A stretch of 18,170 nt of DNA from Candidatus Peregrinibacteria bacterium (GCA_016201685.1 JACQCJ010000005.1:1-18170); one strand, 5' to 3'; shown: positions 1-7,128, counted from the first letter of the stretch. Numbers and translations: made by a program. Notes: a model not told the origin generated them from the sequence alone.

Positions 1-117
1 GACTACGTCTTGTACGGCTTTTATGCGAATCCATTCGAGCGTTTTGTGATCAATGGTTCGACCGTCGGACTTCTTCATGAGTGGCTTGGGAAAAGCCACA
101 ACATGATACACATGTAG
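1..117 (+). CDS. C-terminal end of an unidentified protein (partial)
   Basis: Frame 1 is open from the window edge to a TAG stop at 115-117 and encodes 38 residues ending in HNMIHM. The composition (FYANPFERFVING, then LLHEWLGK) looks like real protein. No start lies inside the window and I recognise no family. It could be the tail of a longer upstream gene, or a chance open frame of only 38 codons. Confidence 0.35.
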   Translation, partial: DYVLYGFYANPFERFVINGSTVGLLHEWLGKSHNMIHM

Positions 118-123
118 TCTAAG

Positions 124-360
124 CTATGCAAGTATTAGTATCGGCATATTCTTGGCTCCAAGCTTTCTTTTTTGTGCTCTCAGGATCGTACGAATTTGGT
201 CCGTCAAACCGTCCGCAAAATGCGCAACCCTTGCCGCAGTCATGGAAAGCTGAAGCCTCTGCTTCGCATCTCTCCCTTTTTCGTTTTGAAGATTTGCGGG
301 CGATGTGAGGTGCGATACGAACGTCGAGAGGTCCTGTATTGTTCCACTCACTTGTTTCAT
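124..360 (-). CDS. Possible small hypothetical protein, 78 aa
   Basis: A 78-codon reverse-strand frame starts at ATG 360. The product begins MKQVSGTIQDLSTFVSHL, looks helical and soluble, has a basic stretch near the C-terminus (RAQKRKLGAK) and no membrane segment. The main support is a promoter-like pair directly upstream (TTGAAT, 16 bases, TACAAT), with the -10 box six bases before the ATG. This leaderless layout recurs at other genes in the window. No Shine-Dalgarno sequence is visible. A longer overlapping reverse frame (119-442) has odd composition and is not preferred. The family is unknown, and it could still be a chance frame. Confidence 0.4.
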   Translation of the reverse strand: MKQVSGTIQDLSTFVSHLTSPANLQNEKGRDAKQRLQLSMTAARVAHFADGLTDQIRTILRAQKRKLGAKNMPILILA

Positions 361-366
361 AGATTG

Positions 367-394
367 ATTGTACGGAATAGCGGAAAGTATTCAA
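367..394 (-). promoter_or_regulatory. Sigma70-type promoter for the 78-aa gene
   Basis: On the minus strand, TTGAAT (complement of 389-394) and TACAAT (complement of 367-372) are 16 bases apart. The ATG at 360 follows after six bases, which implies a leaderless or nearly leaderless transcript. Confidence 0.4.
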
Positions 395-441
395 GTATGT
401 TACAATGATGAGAAATCGGAAACAGTTCCTGCCTGTTCGCA

Positions 442-469
442 TTGAGCGTAGATTCCCTCTTGGTACGCA
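442..469 (+). promoter_or_regulatory. Weak sigma70-like promoter before the LOG-like gene
   Basis: TTGAGC (442-447), 16 bases, then TACGCA (464-469), followed five bases later by ATG 475. Both boxes are imperfect. The spacing matches the short-leader layout of other genes here and favours ATG 475 over the in-frame TTG at 442. Confidence 0.25.
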
Positions 470-474
470 CTCGT

Positions 475-1083
475 ATGTCGCATGATCATCGTCTCAAAAT
501 CGGCGTCATGGGTTCCGCATCGGGGCCGCAGACGGAGGATCCGATCGCGCGGACGAAGGCGAGGGAGCTCGGGAGGCAGATCGCCAAGCGCGGGTACATT
601 TTCATCAATGGCGCGTGTCCGGGGCTGCCCAACGATGCGCTGCTCGGCGCAAAGGAATTGGGCGGTTTCACCATCGGCGTCTCGCCGGCGTTCTCCGAGT
701 ACGAGCACATCAACGAGTATCTCTCGCCGCACGATCACGACATGATCCTCTACACGGGGATGGGATTCATGGAGCGCGATATCATCAACATCCGCTCGGC
801 CGACGCCATCGTCCTCATCGGCGGCGGCATCGGCACGCTCAACGAGTTCACCATCGCCTACGACGAGGGCCGTCCCATTGGCGTCGTCACCAATTCCGGC
901 GGCATCAGCAACTTCATCCCCCACATCGTCAAAGAACTCTGCCAGCGCGAACTCCCGCCGAACCTCGTGATGGACGATGATCCCGCGACTCTCCTCGATA
1001 AGCTCGAGCTCGTCGTCAAAGCCTTCCCGCTCCCCATTCGCGAAGATGGGAGGGTGAGGGATAAGAGGAAGGGACGCGGGTGA
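475..1083 (+). CDS. SLOG/LOG-family (TIGR00725-like) nucleotide-binding protein
   Basis: A 202-residue Rossmann-like protein. It opens with a beta strand and glycine turn (KIGVMGSASG, residues 8-17), then GACPG (46-50), and carries the family signature GGGIGTLNE at 116-124, the equivalent of the PGGxGTxxE motif of LOG phosphoribohydrolases. An ERD/NIRSAD stretch at 100-110 precedes it. Relatives bind nucleotides or nucleotide-like ligands. LOG enzymes release cytokinin-type bases from nucleoside monophosphates, but this subgroup is mostly uncharacterised, so the substrate is not claimed. The basic, low-complexity C-terminus (REDGRVRDKRKGRG) is probably disordered. ATG 475 is preferred over TTG 442 because homologous sequence starts near KIGV and a promoter-like pair abuts it. 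The gene stands alone and converges on der, with a terminator between them. Confidence 0.8.
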   Translation: MSHDHRLKIGVMGSASGPQTEDPIARTKARELGRQIAKRGYIFINGACPGLPNDALLGAKELGGFTIGVSPAFSEYEHINEYLSPHDHDMILYTGMGFMERDIINIRSADAIVLIGGGIGTLNEFTIAYDEGRPIGVVTNSGGISNFIPHIVKELCQRELPPNLVMDDDPATLLDKLELVVKAFPLPIREDGRVRDKRKGRG

Positions 1084-1104
1084 AGGAGTGTGTCAGCGGA
1101 TCAG

Positions 1105-1148
1105 CGGTTCAGTGATTCAGTCATTTTCATCGTGCTGAACCGTTTTTT
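1105..1148 (+). terminator. Rho-independent terminator after the LOG-like gene
   Basis: CGGTTCAG (1105-1112) pairs perfectly with CTGAACCG (1135-1142), an 8-bp stem around a 22-base loop, followed immediately by six T (1143-1148). It lies in the 66-base gap between the convergent LOG-like gene and der. The T-run is on the plus strand only, so it should terminate the LOG-like transcript. Confidence 0.65.
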
Positions 1149-1149
1149 C

Positions 1150-2541
1150 TCAGGTCCTCTTTTCGCGTCCAGATGCTTTGGTCACCCACCGCACCGGCGT
1201 TCCCGCGAAGTCAAACGTCTCGCGCAGGCGATTCTCCAGGTAGCGCAATTGGCTCAGCTGCACCTGCTTGGGGTTCTTCACGAAGAGCACGAAGGTGGGC
1301 GGAATTTCATCCGCTTGGGTGATGTGCTTGGCGGTCTGCAACGCTCCCATCGGCTGGGAGTCCACGGAGTGGCCGAACCACCGATGCAGTTCTTTGGTCG
1401 CGATGCGACGCAAACGGTTCCTCTGGATCATCGCGAGTTGATCGAACATTTTCAAGAGTCCATCCTTAGTGACTGCCGATGCCCCGAGCACCGGCGCGAA
1501 GCGGCAGAAGGGCAAGGCCATCGTCACCTCTTTGTACTTGGCCTTCTTCGCATCGCTCTTCAGGAGATCGAATTTATTCAGGAGGATCAGGAGTCCTTTG
1601 CCCGCATCCGCCGCCATCCCCGCGATCCGCTTATCCTGATGGCTCACGGGCAGCGTGGCATCGAGCATCACGATCGCAACGTCGCACTCCTCGAGCGCGC
1701 GGAGCGTGCGCAGCATCGCGTAGTGCTCAATCCCTTCTTCCGTCTTCGCATGACGCTTGAGCCCGGCGGTATCCAGGAAGAGGAATGCCTGATCGTGGTA
1801 TTGAATCGTCGTGTCCGTCGTGTCCCGCGTCGTTCCCGGAATGTCGCTCACGAGCCTTGGTGAGGTCTTCCTCTGCGGCTCGGACATCAGCGCGTTGATC
1901 AAGGAACTCTTGCCGACGTTGGGTTTGCCGATGACGGCGATGCGCGGAAGTTGACTGGTTTGTTGGTTGATTGATTCCTTGGATTTCTCGAAATGAAGCT
2001 TGTGCAGATTTTTGATGATCGTTTCTTCGAGTTCCGAAATCCCGAGTCCATGGAACGCGCTCACGACGATGATATCATCGGCGATGCCAAGCCGGTGGTA
2101 TTCGTGCTTCAGAGGTTCGGCGGCTTCCGGATTATCGCACTTGGTGATCACGAGGAGGATCGGGACGTGGCGTTTCTTGTGCTTCCTCAAGATCGTGATG
2201 ATCGCATGATCGCTGTTGGTCAATTCTTCTCTGCCGTTGATCGTGAAGAGGATCGCGTCCGCCGCCTCGAGCGCAAGGAGCGACTGCGCGTGCACGTCCT
2301 CTTCGAAATCCTTGTCATCAGTGCCACCCCGTCCTGAGCCTCGTCGAAGGGCTCCCATCCCACCCGTGTCCACGAGCAAATAATCCAGATCGTCCGTTTC
2401 CACTTTCCGCACGACATGGTCTCGCGTCGTCCCTGGCACCTCGCTCACGATCGCCATCCGCGTCCCGATCAGCCGGTTGAACAGCGTCGATTTGCCCGTG
2501 TTGGGGCGGCCGATGATCGTAACGAGTGGGAGGCGAGACAT
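1150..2541 (-). CDS. der: Ribosome-assembly GTPase Der (EngA)
   Basis: A 463-residue protein with the tandem double-GTPase architecture unique to Der, which acts in late maturation of the 50S subunit. First G domain: P-loop GRPNTGKS (11-18), DTGG (58-61), TKCD (133-136), SAFHGLG (161-167). Second G domain: GKPNVGKS (205-212), then DTAGLKRH and NKFD. A C-terminal KH-like domain follows (HRWFGHSV onward, with NPKQVQLSQLRYLENRLRE). Start MSRLPLVT at 2541 was chosen because the P-loop begins at residue 11; an in-frame ATG 15 bases upstream would only add MLLSS. Residues about 64-75 (GALRRGSGRGG and flanks) exceed the usual Der sequence after the first DTGG and are encoded by an intragenic repeat at 2332-2352. 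The gene converges on the LOG-like gene. No clear promoter was found. Confidence 0.95.
   Translation of the reverse strand: MSRLPLVTIIGRPNTGKSTLFNRLIGTRMAIVSEVPGTTRDHVVRKVETDDLDYLLVDTGGMGALRRGSGRGGTDDKDFEEDVHAQSLLALEAADAILFTINGREELTNSDHAIITILRKHKKRHVPILLVITKCDNPEAAEPLKHEYHRLGIADDIIVVSAFHGLGISELEETIIKNLHKLHFEKSKESINQQTSQLPRIAVIGKPNVGKSSLINALMSEPQRKTSPRLVSDIPGTTRDTTDTTIQYHDQAFLFLDTAGLKRHAKTEEGIEHYAMLRTLRALEECDVAIVMLDATLPVSHQDKRIAGMAADAGKGLLILLNKFDLLKSDAKKAKYKEVTMALPFCRFAPVLGASAVTKDGLLKMFDQLAMIQRNRLRRIATKELHRWFGHSVDSQPMGALQTAKHITQADEIPPTFVLFVKNPKQVQLSQLRYLENRLRETFDFAGTPVRWVTKASGREKRT
2332..2352. repeat. CCTGAGC/GTCGAAGG repeat inside der
   Basis: TCCTGAGC and GTCGAAGGG surround a short CTC core, a form of the widespread CCTGAGC..GTCGAAGG small repeat. 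Related copies occur at 2572-2629, 7156-7169 and 15764-15782 in this window. Here it is read in frame by der on the minus strand and supplies extra residues ALRRGSGRG in the first G domain. Confidence 0.6.
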
Positions 2542-2571
2542 AGAAGAGAGGAGCACTATTTTCAGTTCTCG

Positions 2572-2629
2572 CCCTGAGCGACGAGTCCTTCGATGGCTCT
2601 CATGGTAAACGAAGCGAGGAGTCGAAGGG
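2572..2629. repeat. CCTGAGC/GTCGAAGG element upstream of der
   Basis: The segment starts CCCTGAGCGACGAG and ends GAGTCGAAGGG, with internal CCTTCG and CGAAGC that can pair. It is an extended member of the same repeat family as the copy inside der. It occupies most of the interval between the der start (2541) and the neighbouring minus-strand gene, whose stop is at 2725. No gene is supported between 2542 and 2724. Confidence 0.45.
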
Positions 2630-2724
2630 TGATCGCGACGAGAGGAAGATGGGCCATACTTGAATTGTATTCTCGTTTCACCGTTGGGTCAGTTCTTCTC
2701 GGGCACGTCGCTCACGATCGGCAA

Positions 2725-3603
2725 TCAGGCTCGCTTCAGCGGTATGTTCGCATGCAGATCGCCAAGACTCAAACATTCTTGGGAATGGTTCGAGAGAAGC
2801 TGCGAGAGGATTGCCGAAACGTTTCGCCGGTTCTCCCAGCCGAGAAGTTCGATGCGCTGTTCTACGATCCCCGTGCCACTCTTATTGATCTGGACCCTCT
2901 GCCCCGCGATTTGTTCCGTTGCGGTCCTCGCAGGCAACGAGGGATGGTCAATCTTTTTCGTAGCGAAGAACCCCAAATGCACTTCTTCCTTTTGACGGCT
3001 GTCGTTCCGTACTGCAGCTTGCACGTTCAGGCTTCTGAAGGAATTGGCCAGTGTTTGCATATCAATGTCATTTGAAGGAATGTTCAAGAAGTCGCGTGCC
3101 CACGTCATTGCCATCGAGAGAATCCATAAGGGGGCCGTGGCAGTGCCGATGTCATGCTTTAAGGAGGTTGGTCGAAGGTAGGCGCCATTGACGGAGCTAT
3201 CCGTATCCCCGATCTTTCCCAAGCCGCATATTTTCCGGATCAATGCTATTTCTTTGGCAAGGAGGTACAGAACTCGTATTATAGCCATCTGTCCTTGGAA
3301 ATCCTGAAAAGTTACACCAATATCCCTCCAGCAGTCATCAAAATCCTTGCGCAGTTGCCCTGCGAGCGGGTCGCGCTCCTGCATGTCATCGTCGATGAGA
3401 TTCCTGACGGTATCGGCTATTGGATCGCATACGCTTTTGAAAAGATTATTGGCCTCTATGGGACCGGCTCTGCTTATTGTCGAGAGAGCGGATACGAGAG
3501 GCAGCTCGATTTGATCCAGTGCTTTGATAAAGGTAATCATCAGTGTTCGACCGGGGAGTGATGATCGGAAGAATACCGTAGCTTTCTCGTTTCCTATTGT
3601 CAT
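2725..3603 (-). CDS. Hypothetical protein, 292 aa, unknown family
   Basis: I do not recognise this protein. It is largely helical and soluble. The N-terminal half has hydrophobic helices (ELPLVSALSTIS, then IIRVLYLLAKEIALIRKI) and the middle holds APLWILSMAMTWARDFL, but none is a convincing membrane span. The C-terminal third is polar and basic. ATG 3603 gives 292 residues; an internal ATG at 3540 (MITFIKALDQIE) is possible. A GACAAT box lies five bases before ATG 3603, the leaderless spacing seen elsewhere, although its -35 is poor. It is transcribed divergently from leuS with 64 bases between the starts, so both promoters share that gap. Its codon use looks less GC-biased than that of leuS or der, which suggests a faster-evolving or acquired gene. 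The long uninterrupted frame supports it as real. Confidence 0.6.
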   Translation of the reverse strand: MTIGNEKATVFFRSSLPGRTLMITFIKALDQIELPLVSALSTISRAGPIEANNLFKSVCDPIADTVRNLIDDDMQERDPLAGQLRKDFDDCWRDIGVTFQDFQGQMAIIRVLYLLAKEIALIRKICGLGKIGDTDSSVNGAYLRPTSLKHDIGTATAPLWILSMAMTWARDFLNIPSNDIDMQTLANSFRSLNVQAAVRNDSRQKEEVHLGFFATKKIDHPSLPARTATEQIAGQRVQINKSGTGIVEQRIELLGWENRRNVSAILSQLLSNHSQECLSLGDLHANIPLKRA

Positions 3604-3667
3604 GCAAAATTGTCGAGCCTCTCACGTTGCCTGTTCGCAGGCCACTGAAAGGCATACACTGCACTCG

Positions 3668-6600
3668 ATGAATTCCCCGTATAACCCATCCTCCGTCGAG
3701 CCCAAATGGCAGAAGAAGTGGGCCGAGGCGAAGGCGTACGAAATCGATTTGCAGAAGGCGAAGGATCCGTACTACTCACTCGTCATGTTCCCGTATCCCA
3801 GCGGCGATAAATTGCACGTGGGGCACTGGTACAACTTCGCGCCGGCGGATAGCTGGGCGCGGTACATGCGCATGAAGGGCAAGGACGTGTTCTCGCCGAT
3901 GGGGTTCGACGCGTTCGGGCTGCCCGCGGAGAATTACGCCATCCAGACGGGCGTGCCGCCTGCCAAGTCCACCGCGAAGAACGTGAAAACGATGATCACG
4001 CAGCTCACGCGGATGGGTTGCATGTACGACTGGTCGAAGATGGTCAATACGAGCGATCCCGCGTACTACCGCTTCACGCAGTGGCTCTTCCTCCAGATGT
4101 ACAAGCACGGCCTCGCCTACAAGAAGCTCGGGAACGTGAATTACTGTCCCAAGGACAAGACGGTGCTCGCCAACGAACAGGTGTGGGAGGGCAAGTGTGA
4201 GCGGTGCGGTTCGGATGTGGTCCAAAAGCCTCTCGAGCAGTGGTATTGGAAGATCACCGACTACGCGCAGGAACTTCTCGACGGTCTCGACCATCTCGAC
4301 TGGCCCGAGAAGACCAAGATCATGCAGAGGAATTGGATCGGCAGAAAGGAAGGGATTGAAATTCATTACGATGTGCCCAATGCTCAGCGCGATCTCATTG
4401 GGCCAATGGATTGGTCCGTCAATGATCAAACGTTAGCTGGCGGTTTAAACCGCCGGCTAACGTACAACCGTCGGCTGACGGATGAATGGAAAAGGCGAAT
4501 TCATTCGCCTCGTACGGTGCATCTCGTGTTCACGCCGCACAGCCGAGGGCCGGCGTTTCAAGAATCAAGCGAAGCCGCGCGCATTCTCCGTATCCTGGAT
4601 GTGGTTGCAGAGAGGCATGACATTGCTCTCCATGAAGCATGTGCCATGCCGGACCATCTCCATCTCCTCGTTTCTTTTGAAACGGGAAGACATCTTGAGC
4701 GAGACATTGTGAAGAAACTGAAAGGTGCAAGTGCTTGCGAATTTCTCAAGGCGTTTCACGCAGATGTTGCCCACCTCTGGGGCGAGGGAATGCATTTTGA
4801 AGAAGTCTCCTCTCTTGATCAGTTGCAGACCACCATGCGGTACATCCAAGAGAATCCTGCAACAGCTTCCATTTCTGATGCCGGTCGGATCTTGTCTGTG
4901 CTTCCGCGACAAATCACCGTCTTCACGACGCGGCCGGACACAAACTTCGGAGCGACGTTTATCGTTCTTGCGCCGGAACATCCATTCGCCCAGGACGTTG
5001 CATCGGGCGCGCTTGCTTCCCAACAGCAACAAGAAGTGAAGACATACATTCATGCTGTATCCAAGAAGACCGAGCGCGAGCGTCAGTCCGAAGGTCGAAA
5101 GAAAACGGGCACGTTCACGGGCTACGTCGCCATGAATAATTTGAACGGCCGTGAGATGCCGATCTGGATTTCGGATTTCGTCCTCGCGGGCTTCGGCACG
5201 GGCGCCGTCGTGGGCGTGCCCGGACATGACATGCGTGATTTCGAGTTCGCGCAAGCGTTCCGACTCCCGATTCTTCGCGTAGTCGTTGGACCAAATGGCG
5301 ACACCACGCAAATCGATCACGCGGAGCAAGTGCAGGAGGAGTCCGGGACGATGGTGAATTCGGAATTCCTCAATGGTCTTTCGATCTCGGACGCAACGCA
5401 GCGGATGATGGATCATCTCGAGAGCAAGAGGTGGGGCAAGAGGATCATCACCTACCGTCTCCGCGATTGGCTCCTCTCGCGTCAGCGCTACTGGGGGGCG
5501 CCGATCCCCATCGTCTACGATCCCGAAGGCAAGGCGCATCCCATCCCCGAGGAACATCTGCCGTGGATGCTGCCCACCGACGTCGCGTTCAAGCCGACGG
5601 GAGAATCGCCGCTCGTGGAGTCCAAAGAATTCAAGCAGAGAACCGAGAAAATCTTCGGCAAAGGCTGGCGGCCGGAGTATGACACCATGGATACATTCGT
5701 CTGTAGCAGTTTTTACTATCTGAGATATTTGGCAGCTCAAAGTGATTCTGAGAAATTGCGAAGTGCGAAGGGCGAATTGCGAATGGAAATGAAGAAAAAA
5801 AATCGCAAATCGCAAATCGCAAATCGCAATTTCTCCATTGTCGAACCAGCAATCGAGCACAAATGGCTCCCTGTTTCCATGTACATCGGCGGTCCCGAGC
5901 ACGCCTGCATGCACCTCATCTACGCGCGGTTCGTGATGAAGGCGCTCGGGGATTTCGGCTTCGTGTCGCACGATGAACCGTTCCAGAAATTAGTTCATCA
6001 GGGACTCATCACGAACAAGGGGGCCAAGATGAGCAAGAGCAAGGGGAACGTCGTGAGCCCGGACGGCTTCGTCGAGCGTCACGGCTCCGACGTCTTCCGC
6101 ATGTACCTGATGTTCATGGGGCCGTTCACCGAAGGAGGGGATTGGAGCGACACCGGCATCAAGGGTATCGACCGCTTCGTCCAACGCGTGTGGAATGTTT
6201 TGACGACGAAGACGAAGAAAGCCGGAGGGAAAGGAAAAAAGAAGAGCACAAATACTGCTCGGGAGGATGCATCAATCGTCACACCGCTCCACAGGACCAT
6301 CCAGCGCGTCACGGAGAGTTTGGAACGTCTGCACTTCAATACCGCGATCAGCGCGCTCATGGAATTCCTGAACCTGCTCGAGAGGCAGGAAGACGTTTCT
6401 ATGGAGACTGCCCAAACGTTCGCTCGGCTTCTCGGTCCTCTCGCACCGCATCTGGCCGAGGAACTCTGGGAAGCCCTGGGTGGTGAGGGATTCGTGATCG
6501 ACCAGCGTTGGCCGACCTTCAATCCCTCACTCACCAAATCGGAAACGATGACGATCGTCGTGCAAGTGAACGGCAAAGTCCGCGCGAGCATGGAGCTACC

Positions 6601-6730
6601 GGTCGGGACAAGCGAGAAGGAGATCCTCGCGCGCGCGAAGGAGCAGGAGAACGTGAAGAGGTATCTGGAGGGGAAGACGATCAGGAAGGAAATTTATGTT
6701 GAAGGGAGATTGGTGAGTTTGGTGATTTGA
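3668..6730 (+). CDS. leuS: Leucyl-tRNA synthetase with inserted Y1 transposase domain
   Basis: A 1020-residue class I synthetase that charges tRNA-Leu, longer than usual because of insertions. It has HVGH (50-53), the zinc-like NYCPKD..CERCG region, a CP1 editing domain with VFTTRPDT just after residue 416 and GTGAVVGVPGHDMRDFEFA, KMSKS (787-791), the anticodon-binding domain and the C-terminal VQVNGKVRA..YVEGRLV domain. The start MNSPYNPSSVEPKWQ matches the family N-terminus; the frame is open further upstream but that part is not LeuRS-like. A TACACT box sits seven bases before the ATG. Oddities: residues about 239-415 are an IS200-like HUH nuclease domain, placed between WIGRKEGIEIHYDV and ITVFTTRPDT, which are normally close together. 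Residues about 694-725 are encoded by a palindromic element. A lysine-rich linker (about 850-870) is also extra. All catalytic and editing motifs survive, so the enzyme is probably functional. Confidence 0.95.
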   Translation: MNSPYNPSSVEPKWQKKWAEAKAYEIDLQKAKDPYYSLVMFPYPSGDKLHVGHWYNFAPADSWARYMRMKGKDVFSPMGFDAFGLPAENYAIQTGVPPAKSTAKNVKTMITQLTRMGCMYDWSKMVNTSDPAYYRFTQWLFLQMYKHGLAYKKLGNVNYCPKDKTVLANEQVWEGKCERCGSDVVQKPLEQWYWKITDYAQELLDGLDHLDWPEKTKIMQRNWIGRKEGIEIHYDVPNAQRDLIGPMDWSVNDQTLAGGLNRRLTYNRRLTDEWKRRIHSPRTVHLVFTPHSRGPAFQESSEAARILRILDVVAERHDIALHEACAMPDHLHLLVSFETGRHLERDIVKKLKGASACEFLKAFHADVAHLWGEGMHFEEVSSLDQLQTTMRYIQENPATASISDAGRILSVLPRQITVFTTRPDTNFGATFIVLAPEHPFAQDVASGALASQQQQEVKTYIHAVSKKTERERQSEGRKKTGTFTGYVAMNNLNGREMPIWISDFVLAGFGTGAVVGVPGHDMRDFEFAQAFRLPILRVVVGPNGDTTQIDHAEQVQEESGTMVNSEFLNGLSISDATQRMMDHLESKRWGKRIITYRLRDWLLSRQRYWGAPIPIVYDPEGKAHPIPEEHLPWMLPTDVAFKPTGESPLVESKEFKQRTEKIFGKGWRPEYDTMDTFVCSSFYYLRYLAAQSDSEKLRSAKGELRMEMKKKNRKSQIANRNFSIVEPAIEHKWLPVSMYIGGPEHACMHLIYARFVMKALGDFGFVSHDEPFQKLVHQGLITNKGAKMSKSKGNVVSPDGFVERHGSDVFRMYLMFMGPFTEGGDWSDTGIKGIDRFVQRVWNVLTTKTKKAGGKGKKKSTNTAREDASIVTPLHRTIQRVTESLERLHFNTAISALMEFLNLLERQEDVSMETAQTFARLLGPLAPHLAEELWEALGGEGFVIDQRWPTFNPSLTKSETMTIVVQVNGKVRASMELPVGTSEKEILARAKEQENVKRYLEGKTIRKEIYVEGRLVSLVI
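4382..4912 (+). mobile_element. IS200/REP-associated Y1 transposase domain, in frame in leuS
   Basis: This segment encodes about 177 extra residues within LeuRS. From VHLVFTPHSRGPAF onward it matches the Y1_Tnp fold: ILDVVAERHDIALHE, then the HUH motif MPDHLHLL (M327, H330 and H332 of LeuRS), KKLKGASACEFLKAF, LWGEG, and RYIQENP with the catalytic-type tyrosine at residue 392. Family active-site residues are therefore present. The domain has no ATG of its own near its N-terminus (the first in-frame Met is M327, after the fold begins), so it appears to be made only as part of LeuRS unless a GTG is used. Three hairpins at 4431-4509 precede the fold. Boundaries are inferred by comparison with normal LeuRS spacing and are accurate to perhaps 15 bases. 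Confidence 0.85.
4431..4509. repeat. Three consecutive REP-like hairpins before the Y1 domain
   Basis: 4431-4462 is a 32-base palindrome with one mismatched pair (CGTTAGC, GGCGGTTTAAACCGCC core, GGCTAACG). 4468-4481 is CCGTC-GGCT-GACGG. 4494-4509 is GGCGAAT-TC-ATTCGCC, a perfect 7-bp stem. REP-associated tyrosine transposases recognise such hairpins. Here all three are translated as part of LeuRS. Confidence 0.7.
5750..5835. repeat. 86-bp palindromic element, in frame in leuS
   Basis: The ends are perfect 12-base inverted repeats, GAGAAATTGCGA (5750-5761) and TCGCAATTTCTC (5824-5835). Inside are degenerate GCGAA units and four tandem copies of AAATCGC (5800-5827). It encodes lysine- and arginine-rich sequence between SSFYYLRYLAA and HKWLPVSMYIGG, where LeuRS normally has only a short loop. 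Confidence 0.75.
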
Positions 6731-6763
6731 TTCTCGAGCTCCTTGCGGCTTCCATTCGAGAAT
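6730..6763 (+). terminator. Possible hairpin terminator after leuS
   Basis: ATTCTCGA (6730-6737, starting in the stop codon) pairs with TCGAGAAT (6756-6763) around an 18-base loop. A T-rich stretch follows only about 15 bases later, so this is a weak candidate. Confidence 0.3.
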
Positions 6764-6791
6764 GGTGGTTACTCTGCTTGTTTTCTTGTTA

Positions 6792-6820
6792 TTGTCAAAA
6801 TGGGGATGATTCGTTAGAAT
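6792..6820 (+). promoter_or_regulatory. Strong sigma70-type promoter before the 96-aa gene
   Basis: TTGTCA (6792-6797), a 17-base spacer, then TAGAAT (6815-6820). ATG 6828 follows after seven bases, so the transcript should be leaderless or nearly so. It probably also drives the methyltransferase gene ten bases further downstream. Confidence 0.65.
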
Positions 6821-6827
6821 ACAGCGG

Positions 6828-7118
6828 ATGAATGAGCTGATTGACTCACCAGCTGATGCTGCGAGCAGTGTTGTCTTTGCACTTCTCCCTTCTCGTGAAG
6901 GCAACGAGTTTGGCCTCGATCAGAACATTGGTGCTATCTTTGAACACAGCGAGGCAAGGTTGAGAGCATACCGAGAGGCCCTTCAAGCACAGGTCGGCGA
7001 CGTCTGTTGTCTGGATTGCAGAACTCTCGATGTAGGTAAAATGACTGTCCGAGATCTTATCCGCAGCATAGCTACGAATCTCCCCGTCGACTCGCAGGGT
7101 TCCATTCAGAGCGAGTAA
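6828..7118 (+). CDS. Hypothetical protein, 96 aa
   Basis: A 96-residue frame (MNELIDSPADAASSVVFALL...) with no family I recognise. It is acidic and probably soluble, with a helical middle (FEHSEARLRAYREALQAQVG) and a CCLDC cluster that might bind metal or form a disulfide. Support comes from the promoter at 6792-6820, placed for a leaderless start at ATG 6828, and from its position ten bases before the RNA methyltransferase gene, which implies co-transcription. There is no signal peptide or membrane helix. Confidence 0.55.
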   Translation: MNELIDSPADAASSVVFALLPSREGNEFGLDQNIGAIFEHSEARLRAYREALQAQVGDVCCLDCRTLDVGKMTVRDLIRSIATNLPVDSQGSIQSE

Positions 7119-7128
7119 TGTTTCACTA

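Noticed and set aside
442..474. TTG 442 as start of the LOG-like gene
   Set aside because: It would add 11 residues without homology and would overlap the probable -35/-10 region. ATG 475 fits both the promoter spacing and the protein family.
4482..4712. Independent transposase gene starting at ATG 4482 within leuS
   Set aside because: ATG 4482 is in a different frame and gives a non-transposase sequence. The HUH and tyrosine motifs are read only in the LeuRS frame, where no ATG precedes the fold.
4382..4912. Intein in leuS
   Set aside because: There is no N-terminal Cys/Ser splice block, no C-terminal His-Asn splice motif and no LAGLIDADG or HNH endonuclease. The inserted domain has IS200-like Y1 motifs instead.
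5800..5827. Four tandem AAATCGC units as a CRISPR or satellite array
   Set aside because: The units are seven bases with no spacers. They are the interior of a palindromic element within the leuS frame.
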